A stretch of 64,000 nt of DNA from Arthrobacter sp. MMS18-M83 (GTDB taxonomy: Bacteria; Actinomycetota; Actinomycetes; Actinomycetales; Micrococcaceae): NCBI RefSeq assembly GCF_026683955.1, contig NZ_CP113343.1, positions 1,364,001 through 1,428,000 of the forward strand, read 5' to 3'. Under the pieces are notes generated by a model. That model was not told the origin of the DNA and searched no databases. It saw nothing but the letters and a program-made list of their open reading frames with translations. The position numbers and the translations under genes were made by a program. Shown here piece after piece: positions 7,375 through 16,700 of this stretch (positions are counted from its first letter, which is position 1; each line of letters opens with the position of its first letter).

Positions 7375-8742
7375 GTGGACACCACACAATCGGTGGTCGA
7401 ACGATCAGCCATCAAGAAGGTCGCTATCCGGCTGGTGCCGTTCGTTGCCTTGATGTTCTTCATCAATTACCTGGACCGGACGGCCATCTCCTTCGCCGGC
7501 CCGAACGGAATGAACAAGGACCTGGCGCTCTCCGCCGCGCAGTTCGGCTTCGCGTCGGGCGTCTTCTTCATCGGCTACATCCTGCTGGAGATCCCCAGCA
7601 ACCTGGCCCTGCACAAGTTCGGTGCGCGCCGCTGGTTGGCCCGCATCATGGTCAGCTGGGGCATTGTGTCCCTCGTGTTCACCTGGGTGGGCAACGTGGA
7701 CCAGCTCTACATCCTGCGCTTCATCCTGGGTGTGGCCGAGGCCGGATTCTTCCCCGGCGCCATTCTTTTCCTGAGCCTCTGGGTTCCCGCAAAGCATCGC
7801 AGCAAGATCCTTGCCCTCTTCTACTTGGCACAGCCGCTGACCACGGTGATCGGTGCCCCGCTGGCCGGCGCGTTGATCCAGCAGCACGGCGTGTTCTTCG
7901 GCCTCGAAGGCTGGCGCTTCATGTTCTTCGGCGTCGCCATCCCGGCGATCGTTATCGGTGTCATCTCCTGGTTCTATCTGGCCGACTCCCCCGCCAAGGC
8001 CAAGTGGCTGACGTCCGAGGAAAAGACCTGGCTGACCGGTGCTCTCGCAAAGGAAAAGGAAACGACCGCTGCCAGCAACAAGCACGTCAGCGTCCGCACA
8101 GTGTTCGGCAACGGCCGCGTTTGGATGCTCTCCCTGATCTACTTCGGCTTCATCTACGGCCTGTACGCACTCGGCTTCTTCCTGCCGACCATCATCAAGG
8201 GTTTCGAGACCCAGTTCGGCACGAAGTTCGACGTCTTCCAGCAAGGGCTCATCACCGCGATCCCGTACTTGCCGGCCGCCATTGCCTTGTATTTCTGGTC
8301 CAGGGACGCCACCAAGCGCGGCGTCAAGACGTGGCACATCGCCTTCCCGGCACTGACCGGCGCCGTCAGTATTCCGTTGGCGCTGTTCGCTGGCTCGCCG
8401 GCCGCCACGATCGCCGTCATCACCATCACCGCCATGTCCATCTTCGCGGCCCTTCCGAACTTCTGGACCGTGCCCACGCAGTTCCTTACCGGCGCGGCAG
8501 CGGCAGCGGGCATCGCCCTGATCAACACGGTCGGCAACCTGGCTGGCTTCAGCGCCGGCTACGTCACGGGCTGGCTCAAGGACTGGACAGGCAGCTACAC
8601 GGTGCCCATGTTCGTGGTGGGTGGCTTCATGCTCCTGTCCTCAATCCTCATGGTTGTCCTCAGCCGCCGGGGCAAGGCCAGCGACGGCATCCCCGCCGAG
8701 GCCCTTGACCCCGCAGGCGCCGGCCACCACGCCGAGCCCTAA
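7375..8742 (+). CDS. MFS transporter, anion:cation symporter type (predicted apionate importer)
   Basis: Inner-membrane carrier of about 455 residues with 12 hydrophobic segments in two halves and a central polar loop. Motifs such as FFINYLDRTAISFA and the RLPFG-like GARRWLARIMVSWG are typical of the ACS subfamily, which takes up sugar acids and other organic anions. I chose GTG 7375 because TAGGAG lies 5-6 nt upstream and the protein then starts just before the first membrane segment; the frame stays open upstream to 7225 with no family similarity. It is the first gene of a six-gene operon for apionate breakdown. An anion symporter fits uptake of D-apionate better than of the neutral sugar D-apiose. 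Confidence 0.87.
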   Translation: MDTTQSVVERSAIKKVAIRLVPFVALMFFINYLDRTAISFAGPNGMNKDLALSAAQFGFASGVFFIGYILLEIPSNLALHKFGARRWLARIMVSWGIVSLVFTWVGNVDQLYILRFILGVAEAGFFPGAILFLSLWVPAKHRSKILALFYLAQPLTTVIGAPLAGALIQQHGVFFGLEGWRFMFFGVAIPAIVIGVISWFYLADSPAKAKWLTSEEKTWLTGALAKEKETTAASNKHVSVRTVFGNGRVWMLSLIYFGFIYGLYALGFFLPTIIKGFETQFGTKFDVFQQGLITAIPYLPAAIALYFWSRDATKRGVKTWHIAFPALTGAVSIPLALFAGSPAATIAVITITAMSIFAALPNFWTVPTQFLTGAAAAAGIALINTVGNLAGFSAGYVTGWLKDWTGSYTVPMFVVGGFMLLSSILMVVLSRRGKASDGIPAEALDPAGAGHHAEP

Positions 8743-8807
8743 CTGCGGCTCACTCTCCCAACTAGTCCCCACCCCGTGATTTCCACCCATAGGCCCAGGA
8801 GTTCCGC

Positions 8808-10580
8808 ATGACCCGCTTGTTCAATGAGCCTTCAGCCTTCGCTGACGAAATGATCGAAGGTTTCGTCGCATCGCACGGCCGCTGGGTACGGCGCGTCTCC
8901 GGCGGCGTCGCCCGCAGCACTCGCAGCACTCCCGGATCGGTCGCGCTGGTGATCGGCGGCGGTTCGGGGCACTACCCGGCCTTCGGGGGGCTCGTCGGCC
9001 AAGGGCTGGCCCACGGCGCCGCAATGGGCAACCTCTTTGCCTCACCTTCCGCGCAGCAGGTCTACAACGTGGCCAAGGCTGCGGACAACGGCGGCGGTGT
9101 CCTGTTGGGTTACGGCAACTACGCCGGGGACGTCCTGCATTTCACCCAGGCGCAGGAGAAGCTCCGGGCCGAGGGCATCGACTGCCGCAGCATCGCGGTC
9201 ACGGACGATATCTCCAGCGCCCCGCCGTCCGAGCGTGCCAAGCGCCGCGGCATCGCCGGGGACCTGACCGTCTTCAAGGTCGCCGCTGCGGCGTCCGAAG
9301 CCGGCTTCACGATGGACCAGACTGTGCAGATCGCCGAACGCGCCAACCACCGCACCCGTTCTTTCGGCGTCGCTTTCAGCGGGTGCACGCTTCCCGGGGC
9401 GGAGCAGCCGCTCTTCACCGTCCCCGAAGGCCGCATGGCGGTGGGAATGGGAATCCACGGCGAACCCGGCATCGGCGAAACGGACATCCCGACGGCGGAT
9501 GAGCTCGCTGAGCTGATGGTCGCCAAGCTCTTTGCCGAGATCCCCGAAGGCATCGATGCCAATCGTGCGCGCGTCGTCCCGATCCTCAACGGCTTGGGCA
9601 GCGTGAAGTACGAGGAACTTTTCGTGGTCTATCGCCGCGTGGCGCAGTTGCTCGCCGAGGCGGGGCTCGACGTCGTCGATCCCCAAGTGGGCGAGCTCGT
9701 CACGAGCTTCGACATGGCAGGCACCTCCCTGACCCTCTTCTGGCTGGACGAGGAACTCGAACAACTCTGGCTCGCTCCGGCCGACGCACCGGCCTTCCGC
9801 CGCGGAGCCGTCACCGCGCAAGCGCTGGAAGCCAACGCCGCAGGCACAGACAACAGCGAGCTGGCCGACGTCGAACTTTCCATCCCGGACGCAACGGCGG
9901 AGTCCCACGCCGGTGCCGTCCGCGTGCTCGCCGCACTTAATGCCGCGAAGGCAGTCGTGGACGCCAACGCCGAGGAACTCGGCCGCATCGATGCGATTGC
10001 CGGAGACGGCGACCACGGCATCGGCATGGAACGCGGCGTCCGCGCCGCAGTGGAAGCCGCGACAGTCGCCGTCGTGCACGGTGCCGGTGCGGCCACCACC
10101 TTGCACGTCGCCGGGGATGCCTGGGCCGACAAGGCCGGCGGAACCTCGGGCGCCCTGTGGGGCATGGCGCTGCGGGCCGTCGGTGACGCTTTGGGCGACG
10201 TCAACGCGCCCGACGGCGGTGCGGTCGCCGCCGGTGTGAGCGACGCCGCCGCGGCGATCATGAAATTCGGAAAGGCCAAGGTGGGCGACAAGACCCTGGT
10301 AGATGTGCTGGTCCCCTTCCGCGACGCCCTCGAAGCCGGCGTGCAAGACGGCCAGTCCCTGACCGAAGCGTGGGGAACCGCCGTCGCCGTAGCCGAGTCC
10401 GCGGCTGAAGCGACCGCCCAGCTGCTGCCCCTCATGGGCCGCGCCCGCCCGCATGCCGAAAAGAGCCTGGGCACCCCCGACGCCGGAGCCGTCTCGATGG
10501 CACTCATCGTCAGGGCAATCCACGATTCCCTCCTCGAGCAGAACACCGCCGTGGAAAACACCATTAAGGAGACAGCATGA
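8808..10580 (+). CDS. lerK: Fused DhaK-DhaL kinase, probable L-erythrulose 1-kinase
   Basis: Single-chain dihydroxyacetone-kinase-family protein of 590 residues. The N-terminal DhaK domain (1 to ~330) carries [10 protein letters not shown] and GMGIHGEPG, whose His (~217) forms the covalent bond to the ketose. The C-terminal DhaL domain carries the Mg-ATP motif AGDGDHG (~398-404). ATP is therefore the donor, not a PTS protein. In this operon, upstream of derI- and lerI-like genes and oiaC/apnO, the expected substrate is L-erythrulose made by OiaC, giving L-erythrulose 1-phosphate. The start has AGGAG 6 nt upstream and the stop overlaps the next gene (ATGA). General dihydroxyacetone kinase activity remains possible. 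Confidence 0.85.
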   Translation: MTRLFNEPSAFADEMIEGFVASHGRWVRRVSGGVARSTRSTPGSVALVIGGGSGHYPAFGGLVGQGLAHGAAMGNLFASPSAQQVYNVAKAADNGGGVLLGYGNYAGDVLHFTQAQEKLRAEGIDCRSIAVTDDISSAPPSERAKRRGIAGDLTVFKVAAAASEAGFTMDQTVQIAERANHRTRSFGVAFSGCTLPGAEQPLFTVPEGRMAVGMGIHGEPGIGETDIPTADELAELMVAKLFAEIPEGIDANRARVVPILNGLGSVKYEELFVVYRRVAQLLAEAGLDVVDPQVGELVTSFDMAGTSLTLFWLDEELEQLWLAPADAPAFRRGAVTAQALEANAAGTDNSELADVELSIPDATAESHAGAVRVLAALNAAKAVVDANAEELGRIDAIAGDGDHGIGMERGVRAAVEAATVAVVHGAGAATTLHVAGDAWADKAGGTSGALWGMALRAVGDALGDVNAPDGGAVAAGVSDAAAAIMKFGKAKVGDKTLVDVLVPFRDALEAGVQDGQSLTEAWGTAVAVAESAAEATAQLLPLMGRARPHAEKSLGTPDAGAVSMALIVRAIHDSLLEQNTAVENTIKETA

Positions 10581-11047
10581 GCACCAAACTGCGCCTGGTC
10601 ATAGGATCGGACGACGCCGGATTCGAGTACAAGGAAGCCCTGAAGGCCGACCTTGAGGCCAGCGAACTGGTCGAATCCGTCCACGACGTCGGGGTGGACG
10701 CCATCAGCCACACCCCCTACCCATCCGTCGCCATCGCTGCGGCCGAACTGATCGCCGCAGGCAAGGCCGACCGAGCCCTGCTGGTATGCGGCACGGGACT
10801 GGGAGTGGCCATCGCAGCCAACAAGGTCCCCGGCATCCGCGCCGTCACCGCTCACGACTCCTTCTCCGTGGAACGGGCCATCCTGAGCAACAATGCCCAG
10901 GTCCTCACCTTCGGCCAGCGCGTCGTCGGACTGGAATTGGCCCGCCGCCTCGCCAAGGAGTGGCTCACGTACACCTTCGACGAGTCCTCTGCCTCCGCCG
11001 AGAAGGTCACACTCATTAAGGACTACGAGGGTGTCACGTCCTGCTAA
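10577..11047 (+). CDS. derI: RpiB/LacA-type isomerase, probable D-erythrulose-4-phosphate isomerase
   Basis: 156 residues, RpiB/LacAB fold. Residues visible include [12 protein letters not shown] at the N terminus, the active-site Cys in [20 protein letters not shown] (~66) and [18 protein letters not shown]. The SDDAGF form in place of the SDHAG of ribose-5-phosphate isomerase matches the tetrose-phosphate clade (DerI/EryI). It would convert D-erythrulose 4-phosphate to D-erythrose 4-phosphate for the pentose phosphate pathway. The start overlaps the kinase stop and AAGGAG lies 5 nt upstream. The next gene begins 17 nt before this one ends, so the genes are translationally coupled. Confidence 0.84.
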   Translation: MSTKLRLVIGSDDAGFEYKEALKADLEASELVESVHDVGVDAISHTPYPSVAIAAAELIAAGKADRALLVCGTGLGVAIAANKVPGIRAVTAHDSFSVERAILSNNAQVLTFGQRVVGLELARRLAKEWLTYTFDESSASAEKVTLIKDYEGVTSC

Positions 11048-11861
11048 CCCGGCTGCGAGCCCCAGCGCGGTCATCGGCGTCAGCCTGAAGATGTACTTCG
11101 GCTACGAACGCACGCTCGAATACTGCCGGGAAGTGGCCACCATCGCGGCGGCGCATCCGGCGGTCCTGAGCGGCGAGATCGAGTTGTTCGTCCTACCTAC
11201 GTTGCCGGTGTTGCCGGAAGCAGCGCGGATCCTCGGCACCTCCGGCGTCGGCACGGGAGCCCAGGACATCTTCTGGGAAGACGAAGGCGCGTACACCGGT
11301 GAAGTCGGCGGAAAAATGGTGGCAGAACTTGGCGGACGCTATGTCGAAGTCGGGCACGCAGAACGCCGCCGCATCTTCGGCGAGGATGAAACAATCATCG
11401 GGCTCAAGACCGCGGCAGCCTACCGCAACGGCCTCACCCCCGTTCTCTGCGTCGGCGAACTCAACTCCGGATCCCCCGAAGAAGCCATCGCCCACTGCAC
11501 CGCCGAAATCGACGCCGCCCTCAAACGGGCGCAATCGCTCGGTCCCCTGAGCCGGACCATCGTGGCCTACGAACCACAGTGGGCCATCGGCGCACCGGAA
11601 CCTGCGACGCCCGAGTACATCAGCGCCGTGGTCCGCGGCCTGGACGAGCACCTCCGGAACCTGCCGGGACAGTCCGAGAGCAGGGTCATCTACGGCGGCA
11701 GCGCAGGACCGGGACTGATCAGCCAGTTGGACATGTCCGTCGCAGGCTTGTTCCTGGGCCGCTTCGCACACGATCCGAAAGCGCTCAAAACCATCCTTGA
11801 TGAGGCTGCAACTCGCCTCGCGGCAACCGCTGGAGTATCGCCGAAGGGGGTGCGGGCATGA
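11031..11861 (+). CDS. lerI: TIM-barrel isomerase, probable L-erythrulose-1-phosphate isomerase
   Basis: Triosephosphate-isomerase-family protein of about 276 residues. It shows the N-terminal Lys motif [25 protein letters not shown] with the catalytic His, AYEPQWAIG with the catalytic Glu, and the phosphate loop IYGGSAGP. The N-terminal SLKMYF in place of NWKMN separates it from glycolytic TIM and matches LerI proteins, which epimerise/isomerise L-erythrulose 1-phosphate to D-erythrulose 4-phosphate. I chose GTG 11031, inside the end of derI and after GAGG. The stop overlaps the oiaC start (ATGA). Confidence 0.84.
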   Translation: MSRPANPAASPSAVIGVSLKMYFGYERTLEYCREVATIAAAHPAVLSGEIELFVLPTLPVLPEAARILGTSGVGTGAQDIFWEDEGAYTGEVGGKMVAELGGRYVEVGHAERRRIFGEDETIIGLKTAAAYRNGLTPVLCVGELNSGSPEEAIAHCTAEIDAALKRAQSLGPLSRTIVAYEPQWAIGAPEPATPEYISAVVRGLDEHLRNLPGQSESRVIYGGSAGPGLISQLDMSVAGLFLGRFAHDPKALKTILDEAATRLAATAGVSPKGVRA

Positions 11862-12655
11862 GCACGATCGGACTCAGCAGCTACGCGTTCTTCTGGCAGC
11901 TCTCGGACAAGGTCGCCGAGCCCCTCAGCATCCACGACGCGCTCCAGCGCACCGCGGAACTGGGCGTGAAGCTGTTCCAGATCTGCGACTACGCTCCCCT
12001 GGAGCACATGTCCGACGACGAACTCGCAGCCGTCCGCTCAACCGCGGATTCACTCGGCATCACGCTGGAACTTGGCACGAAGGGCATCCGCCCGGACCAC
12101 TTGCGGAAGTTCCTGCACATCGCCGGGGTCCTCGGTTCTGAGCTGTTGCGCACTATGTTCAACGCCCCGGGCCACACCCCGGACGCCGACGAAGCCACCG
12201 CAATCCTCACCGGGATCCTGCCCGAGTTTGAGGCAGCAGGCGTGCGGATCGCCGTCGAGACCTATGAACAGGTCCCCACCGCACGGATCCTGGACGTGAT
12301 CCGCCGAATGGATAGCCCGTACCTGGGGATCTGCAGCGACCCCGCCAACACCGTCGCGGCGCTGGAGATGCCCCGCGAGGTGATTGACGCCGTCGCGCCC
12401 TATGTCCTGAACATGCACATCAAAGACTTTGCGTTCAGCCGCAAGGAGGGGTGGGTCGGGTTCACGTACTCCGGCGCACCGCTCGGCGAGGGTCTTCTGG
12501 ACTATGACTACATGGCCGGAAAGTTCCAGCCCGCGCAAAGAAACATCAACCAGATCGTCGAACACTGGCTGCCATGGCAGGACTCAGAGGCGGAAACCAT
12601 CCGCCTCGAAAACCAGTGGACCCAACAAAGCCTCGAATTCCTAAGGAGCAAGTGA
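11858..12655 (+). CDS. oiaC: 3-oxo-isoapionate decarboxylase family (xylose-isomerase-like TIM barrel)
   Basis: 265 residues of the sugar phosphate isomerase/epimerase (AP endonuclease 2) TIM-barrel superfamily. Metal ligands are visible as the Glu in AVETYEQV (~133), the Asp in CSDPANTV and the His in MHIKDF. The N terminus (GLSSYAFFWQLS) resembles OiaC, which decarboxylates 3-oxo-isoapionate to L-erythrulose. The gene directly precedes apnO, whose product would supply the substrate, and follows the L-erythrulose-handling genes. The start overlaps the lerI stop. Sequence alone would only give the superfamily; the functional call depends on the operon. Confidence 0.8.
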   Translation: MSTIGLSSYAFFWQLSDKVAEPLSIHDALQRTAELGVKLFQICDYAPLEHMSDDELAAVRSTADSLGITLELGTKGIRPDHLRKFLHIAGVLGSELLRTMFNAPGHTPDADEATAILTGILPEFEAAGVRIAVETYEQVPTARILDVIRRMDSPYLGICSDPANTVAALEMPREVIDAVAPYVLNMHIKDFAFSRKEGWVGFTYSGAPLGEGLLDYDYMAGKFQPAQRNINQIVEHWLPWQDSEAETIRLENQWTQQSLEFLRSK

Positions 12656-12656
12656 A

Positions 12657-13517
12657 ATGTCAGCAGAACAATTGACCGTCGCCGTTGTCGGAGCCGGTGG
12701 CAAGATGGGGATGCGCGTTTCCGCCAACCTCCAGAAGAGCAACCACACCGTCACCTACAGCGAGAACTCCCCCGCCGGCCAGGAGCGCGTCCGCGCCGAG
12801 GGCCGCGAGATCACTGCAACCGACGACGCCGTCAAGGGCGCCGACGTCGTGATCCTCGCCGTGCCGGACACCGTCCTCGGCATCGTGTCCGAAGGCGTCG
12901 TCCCGCAGATGAAGCCCGGCTCGATCCTCCTCACCCTGGACCCGGCCGCGGCCTACGCCGGACTGCTGGCCAAGCGCGACGACGTCGTCCAGGCCGTTGC
13001 ACACCCGTGCCACCCGTCCGTGTTCCTTGAGCGCACCACCAAGGAAGAATGGGCCGATACCTTCGGCGGCCAGGGCGCTCCGCAGAACGTCGTCGCAGCC
13101 ATCGACGAAGACGCTCCCGCAGCCACCCGCGATGCGGCCGAAGCGACCATCCGTACTATCTACGCGCCGGTTATCGACGTTCACTGGGTCACCGTGAAGC
13201 AGCTCGCCATCCTGGAACCCACCCTCGTGGAGACCGTGGCCTGCATGATCGGCACGCTCCTCAACGAAGCGCTCCACGAAACCGTGCACACCGCCGGCGT
13301 CCCGGAGGAAGCGGCCAAGGCCATGCTGTTCGGCCACGTGCAGATCGCCCTGACCAACGCCCTGCGCGGCTCCAACCCGTTCTCCGAGGCCTGCGAAATC
13401 GCCATCCAGTACGGCAAGGACACCATCATCAAGGACGACTGGAAGAAGATCTTCGACGACTCCGAGCTGGACGGCGTCATCGCCAAGATGCTCAAGCTTG
13501 ACGCCGTCAAGCGCTAG
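12657..13517 (+). CDS. apnO: D-apionate oxidoisomerase
   Basis: 286 residues. The N-terminal Rossmann domain has AVVGAGGKMGMRV (~8-20), then a dehydrogenase domain with AHPCHPSVF (~117-125), a C-terminal helical domain of the phosphogluconate-dehydrogenase C-terminal type, and a Lys-rich IIKDDWKKIFD near the end. This architecture is that of ApnO, which oxidises and rearranges D-apionate to 3-oxo-isoapionate with NAD+. AAGGAG lies 8 nt upstream, and the gene starts one base after the oiaC stop. It is the last gene of the operon; a 15-bp inverted repeat follows. Confidence 0.88.
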   Translation: MSAEQLTVAVVGAGGKMGMRVSANLQKSNHTVTYSENSPAGQERVRAEGREITATDDAVKGADVVILAVPDTVLGIVSEGVVPQMKPGSILLTLDPAAAYAGLLAKRDDVVQAVAHPCHPSVFLERTTKEEWADTFGGQGAPQNVVAAIDEDAPAATRDAAEATIRTIYAPVIDVHWVTVKQLAILEPTLVETVACMIGTLLNEALHETVHTAGVPEEAAKAMLFGHVQIALTNALRGSNPFSEACEIAIQYGKDTIIKDDWKKIFDDSELDGVIAKMLKLDAVKR

Positions 13518-13533
13518 GCGGCCCTCACCACCT

Positions 13534-13597
13534 CGCGAGATGGCACTTCACGGCAATGCTCCACCACCGCATCACTGCAGCTAAGTGCCATCTCGCG
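13534..13597. repeat. Inverted repeat downstream of apnO
   Basis: CGCGAGATGGCACTT (13534-13548) is perfectly complementary to 13583-13597, with a 34-nt loop. It lies between apnO and the glutamate dehydrogenase gene and may end transcription of the apionate operon. No T-run follows, so it may instead be a mobile palindromic repeat. The rest of 13518-13711 shows nothing I can name. Confidence 0.7.
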
Positions 13598-13711
13598 CTG
13601 CATTCCCGGGGCTTTACCAGCTGCCCCGCGCCAGCCATCATGAAATGAGGCGCAGGGACTTCGCCGACCGCCACAGCACGGCCGCTCCTTGCCCGGCGGA
13701 GGCACAGCGAC

Positions 13712-16700
13712 ATGTCACCCAGGATCGAGCCCGCGGACCATGCCCCGGCAGTCAGTCCCCCCGCGGCCCCGGACCGATTCCTTGCTGACTACTACGAACA
13801 CGTGGCCGATGACGATGTTGGGAACTACACCGCGGACACACTCCTGGAGCGTGCACGGTACCACCGCTCGTTGGCCGAAAGGCGGGCTCCCGGCCAAGCT
13901 GTGATCGGCGTCCTGAACGAAACCGATGCCAGCCTCGTGGCGATTGTCACCGACGACATGCCCTACCTCGTCCCCTCTATCACCGCGGAAATCGCCAGGG
14001 ACAGCGCCCCCATCGGGCTCCTGGTCCACGCCACTTTTACAGTCACCCGGGATGCCGCCACCCATCGCCTGACCGACGTCCGTCGCGGACCCCTGGGGAC
14101 GGGCCTCCGGTCCGGCGTCGAACCTTCCGCGTCGGTCACCGCCATTAACCACGACGACGGCGGGCCCCTCACGGAGGCGTGGATCGCCGTCGAGATTTCC
14201 CGGCTTCCCGACGACGCGAGTGCCGAGCGCCTCGTTAAGCGGCTGCAAAACGTCCTTGGCGATGTCCGGGCAGCCGCACAAGATGCCGCCGCGATCCACC
14301 AAGAGCTTGCCGACGAAGTCCGCCGTTTGGACGGATTGTCCCAGACCGTTCCCGCAGCGCCGGAGATCCAAGGGTTGCTGCGCTGGCTGGAGGACGGGAA
14401 TTTCGTGTTCCTCGGCTACCGGGGCCGCCGGGGCCTGGGGCTGCTCAGGAATGCGGCGGTCACTGCGTCCGAAGGTGGGCCCTCCGCAGGTGCGCCGTCC
14501 GCGGTACCTGGTCCAGCTCCCGTCCTCAGCCTCACCAAGTCCACCCTCCGTTCGACCGTCCTCCGGCGCGCCTACCTCGACGAAATCAGCCTGACTGCGG
14601 ATGACACAAGCGGCGAACGCACCTTTGTTGGCCTTTTCGCGCCCAGCTCGGCCTCCCGCTCGGCACTCCAGATTCCCGTCATCCGCGACACCGTGGACGA
14701 GGTGTTGCGGACGTTCGGCTACTTGCCCACATCACATCGCGGCAAGGAGCTCCTGGCAGTGGTGGAGGCCTATCCCCGCGACGAGCTCTTCCACATCGAC
14801 GCCCGGCAGCTGGCCGAGCACGCGCGCGAAATCCTCCGCCTCCAAGAACGGCACAGCACACGGTTGTTCCTCCGCCCGGACTCGCGCAACCGGTTCATGA
14901 CGGCACTCGTCTTCCTGCCGCGCCACCGCTTCAGCACAGCCGTCCGGCTCAACATTGAACGCGAGCTTCGCGAGGCCTTCGGCTCCGAAGAAATCGAGTT
15001 CGAGCTCCGACTGGGCGAATCAGCCATGGCCCGCGTGTTCTTCCGGGTCCTGTTGCCACACAAGGGGGCGCCCGCCGTCGTCGATCCTGCGGTACTGGAG
15101 CAGCGGATCATCGCAGCCACGCGGTCCTGGGCCGAAGGCCTGGACGAGGCCCTGCACGCAAGGTTCCCCGCCGACGAGGCCGCCCGGCTGTCCCGGCAAT
15201 GGGCCACCGCCTTTCCTGCCAGCTACAGGGCCGACTACGAAGTGGAAGACGCAATTCAGGACATCGTCCGCTTCGAGAGTTTCGCGCCCCGGGACGGGGA
15301 CGTGCCGTATGCCGACGCCGCAGACCCTCTGCTGACCGTGTACAAGCGCCCGGGGACTGCCGTCCTTGCGGAGGATGCGCGGATTCGGCTCTATTTGACC
15401 CGCCCGCAGAGCCTGACGCAGATTCTGCCCATCTTCCACAACCTGGGTTTACGCGTCCTGGACCAGCGGCCGTTCGATGTGCAGCGTGCCGACGGACGGT
15501 CCTTCTTCCTATATGACCTCGGGCTTGTCTACCCGCGCGGAGTTGATCCGGTGGGAACGGGCGAACTGCTGGCCGGCTCGTTCTGCGCCGCGATGCGGGG
15601 AGATGCGGAGACCGATGCCTTCGATGCCCTGGTCATCCGGGAGGGGATTGACTGGCGGCGGACAGCCATGCTGCGTGCGTATGCGAAATACCTTCGGCAG
15701 CTGGGGAGCACCAATTCCTACGGGTTCATCGCGGACACCCTCCGCGAGAATCCCCGCGCGACCCACGCTTTGCTTTCTCTTTTCGAGGCGAAGTTCGATC
15801 CGGACCGGTTCGAACCCGACCTGTTCGATCCTGAACTGCTCCGGCCGAAGCCGGCTGAGCCGGTGCCGGCTGGAAGTGACGTGTTCGAGGTGGATGGCAG
15901 CAGGTACACCTCCAGGACACGGGCCACCAACGCCGCCCGCAAGGAACTGGCGGAAGCCATCGACGCCGTTCCGGTCCTCGACGCCGACCGCCTGCTGCGT
16001 TCACTCGCGAGCGTGGTGGAGGCGACACTGCGCACCAACTTCTACCTGGACAAGCCGTACATGAGTTTCAAACTCAACCCCTCCAACATCCCGGCTGCAC
16101 CGGCGCCCCGGCCACTTTACGAAATTTGGGTCTACTCGCCGCGGGTGGAAGGCGTCCACTTGCGCTTCGGCGCCATTGCCCGGGGTGGCTTGCGCTGGTC
16201 CGACCGCCGTGAGGACTTCCGCACGGAAGTCCTGGGACTCGTGAAGGCCCAGACGGTCAAGAACGCCGTGATCGTTCCCACCGGGGCCAAGGGCGGTTTC
16301 TACCCCAAACAACTTCCCGATCCCGCCGAGAACCGGGCGGCCTGGCTGGCCGAGGGGCAAGAAAGCTACCGGATCTTCATTCGCGGACTGCTGGACATCA
16401 CGGACAACTTGGTTGCCGGACCCGACGGCGGGACGAACAGTCGCGCGGTCCCGCCGGCCCGGGTCGTCCGGCACGACGGCGACGACTACTACCTCGTAGT
16501 GGCTGCGGACAAAGGCACGGCCACGTTCTCCGACGTCGCCAACGCGCTGGCCGCAGAGTACGGATTCTGGCTTGGCGATGCGTTCGCGTCCGGCGGTTCG
16601 GTGGGCTACGACCACAAGCAGATGGGCATCACCGCGCGCGGCGCCTGGGAGTCCGTGCGGCAACATTTCAGCGAGCTGCTGATCGACTCCAGCACTGAGG

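Noticed and set aside
9042..10523. Long minus-strand open frame of 493 codons
   Set aside because: It is the antisense of the DhaK-DhaL kinase gene, made by high-GC codon bias. The kinase frame has clear motifs; this one has none.
10577..11047. Ribose-5-phosphate isomerase B
   Set aside because: SDDAGF in place of SDHAG and the operon context favour a tetrose-phosphate isomerase.
11031..11861. Glycolytic triosephosphate isomerase
   Set aside because: The N-terminal lysine motif reads VSLKMYF instead of NWKMN, and the gene lies in an L-erythrulose-type operon; a LerI role fits better.
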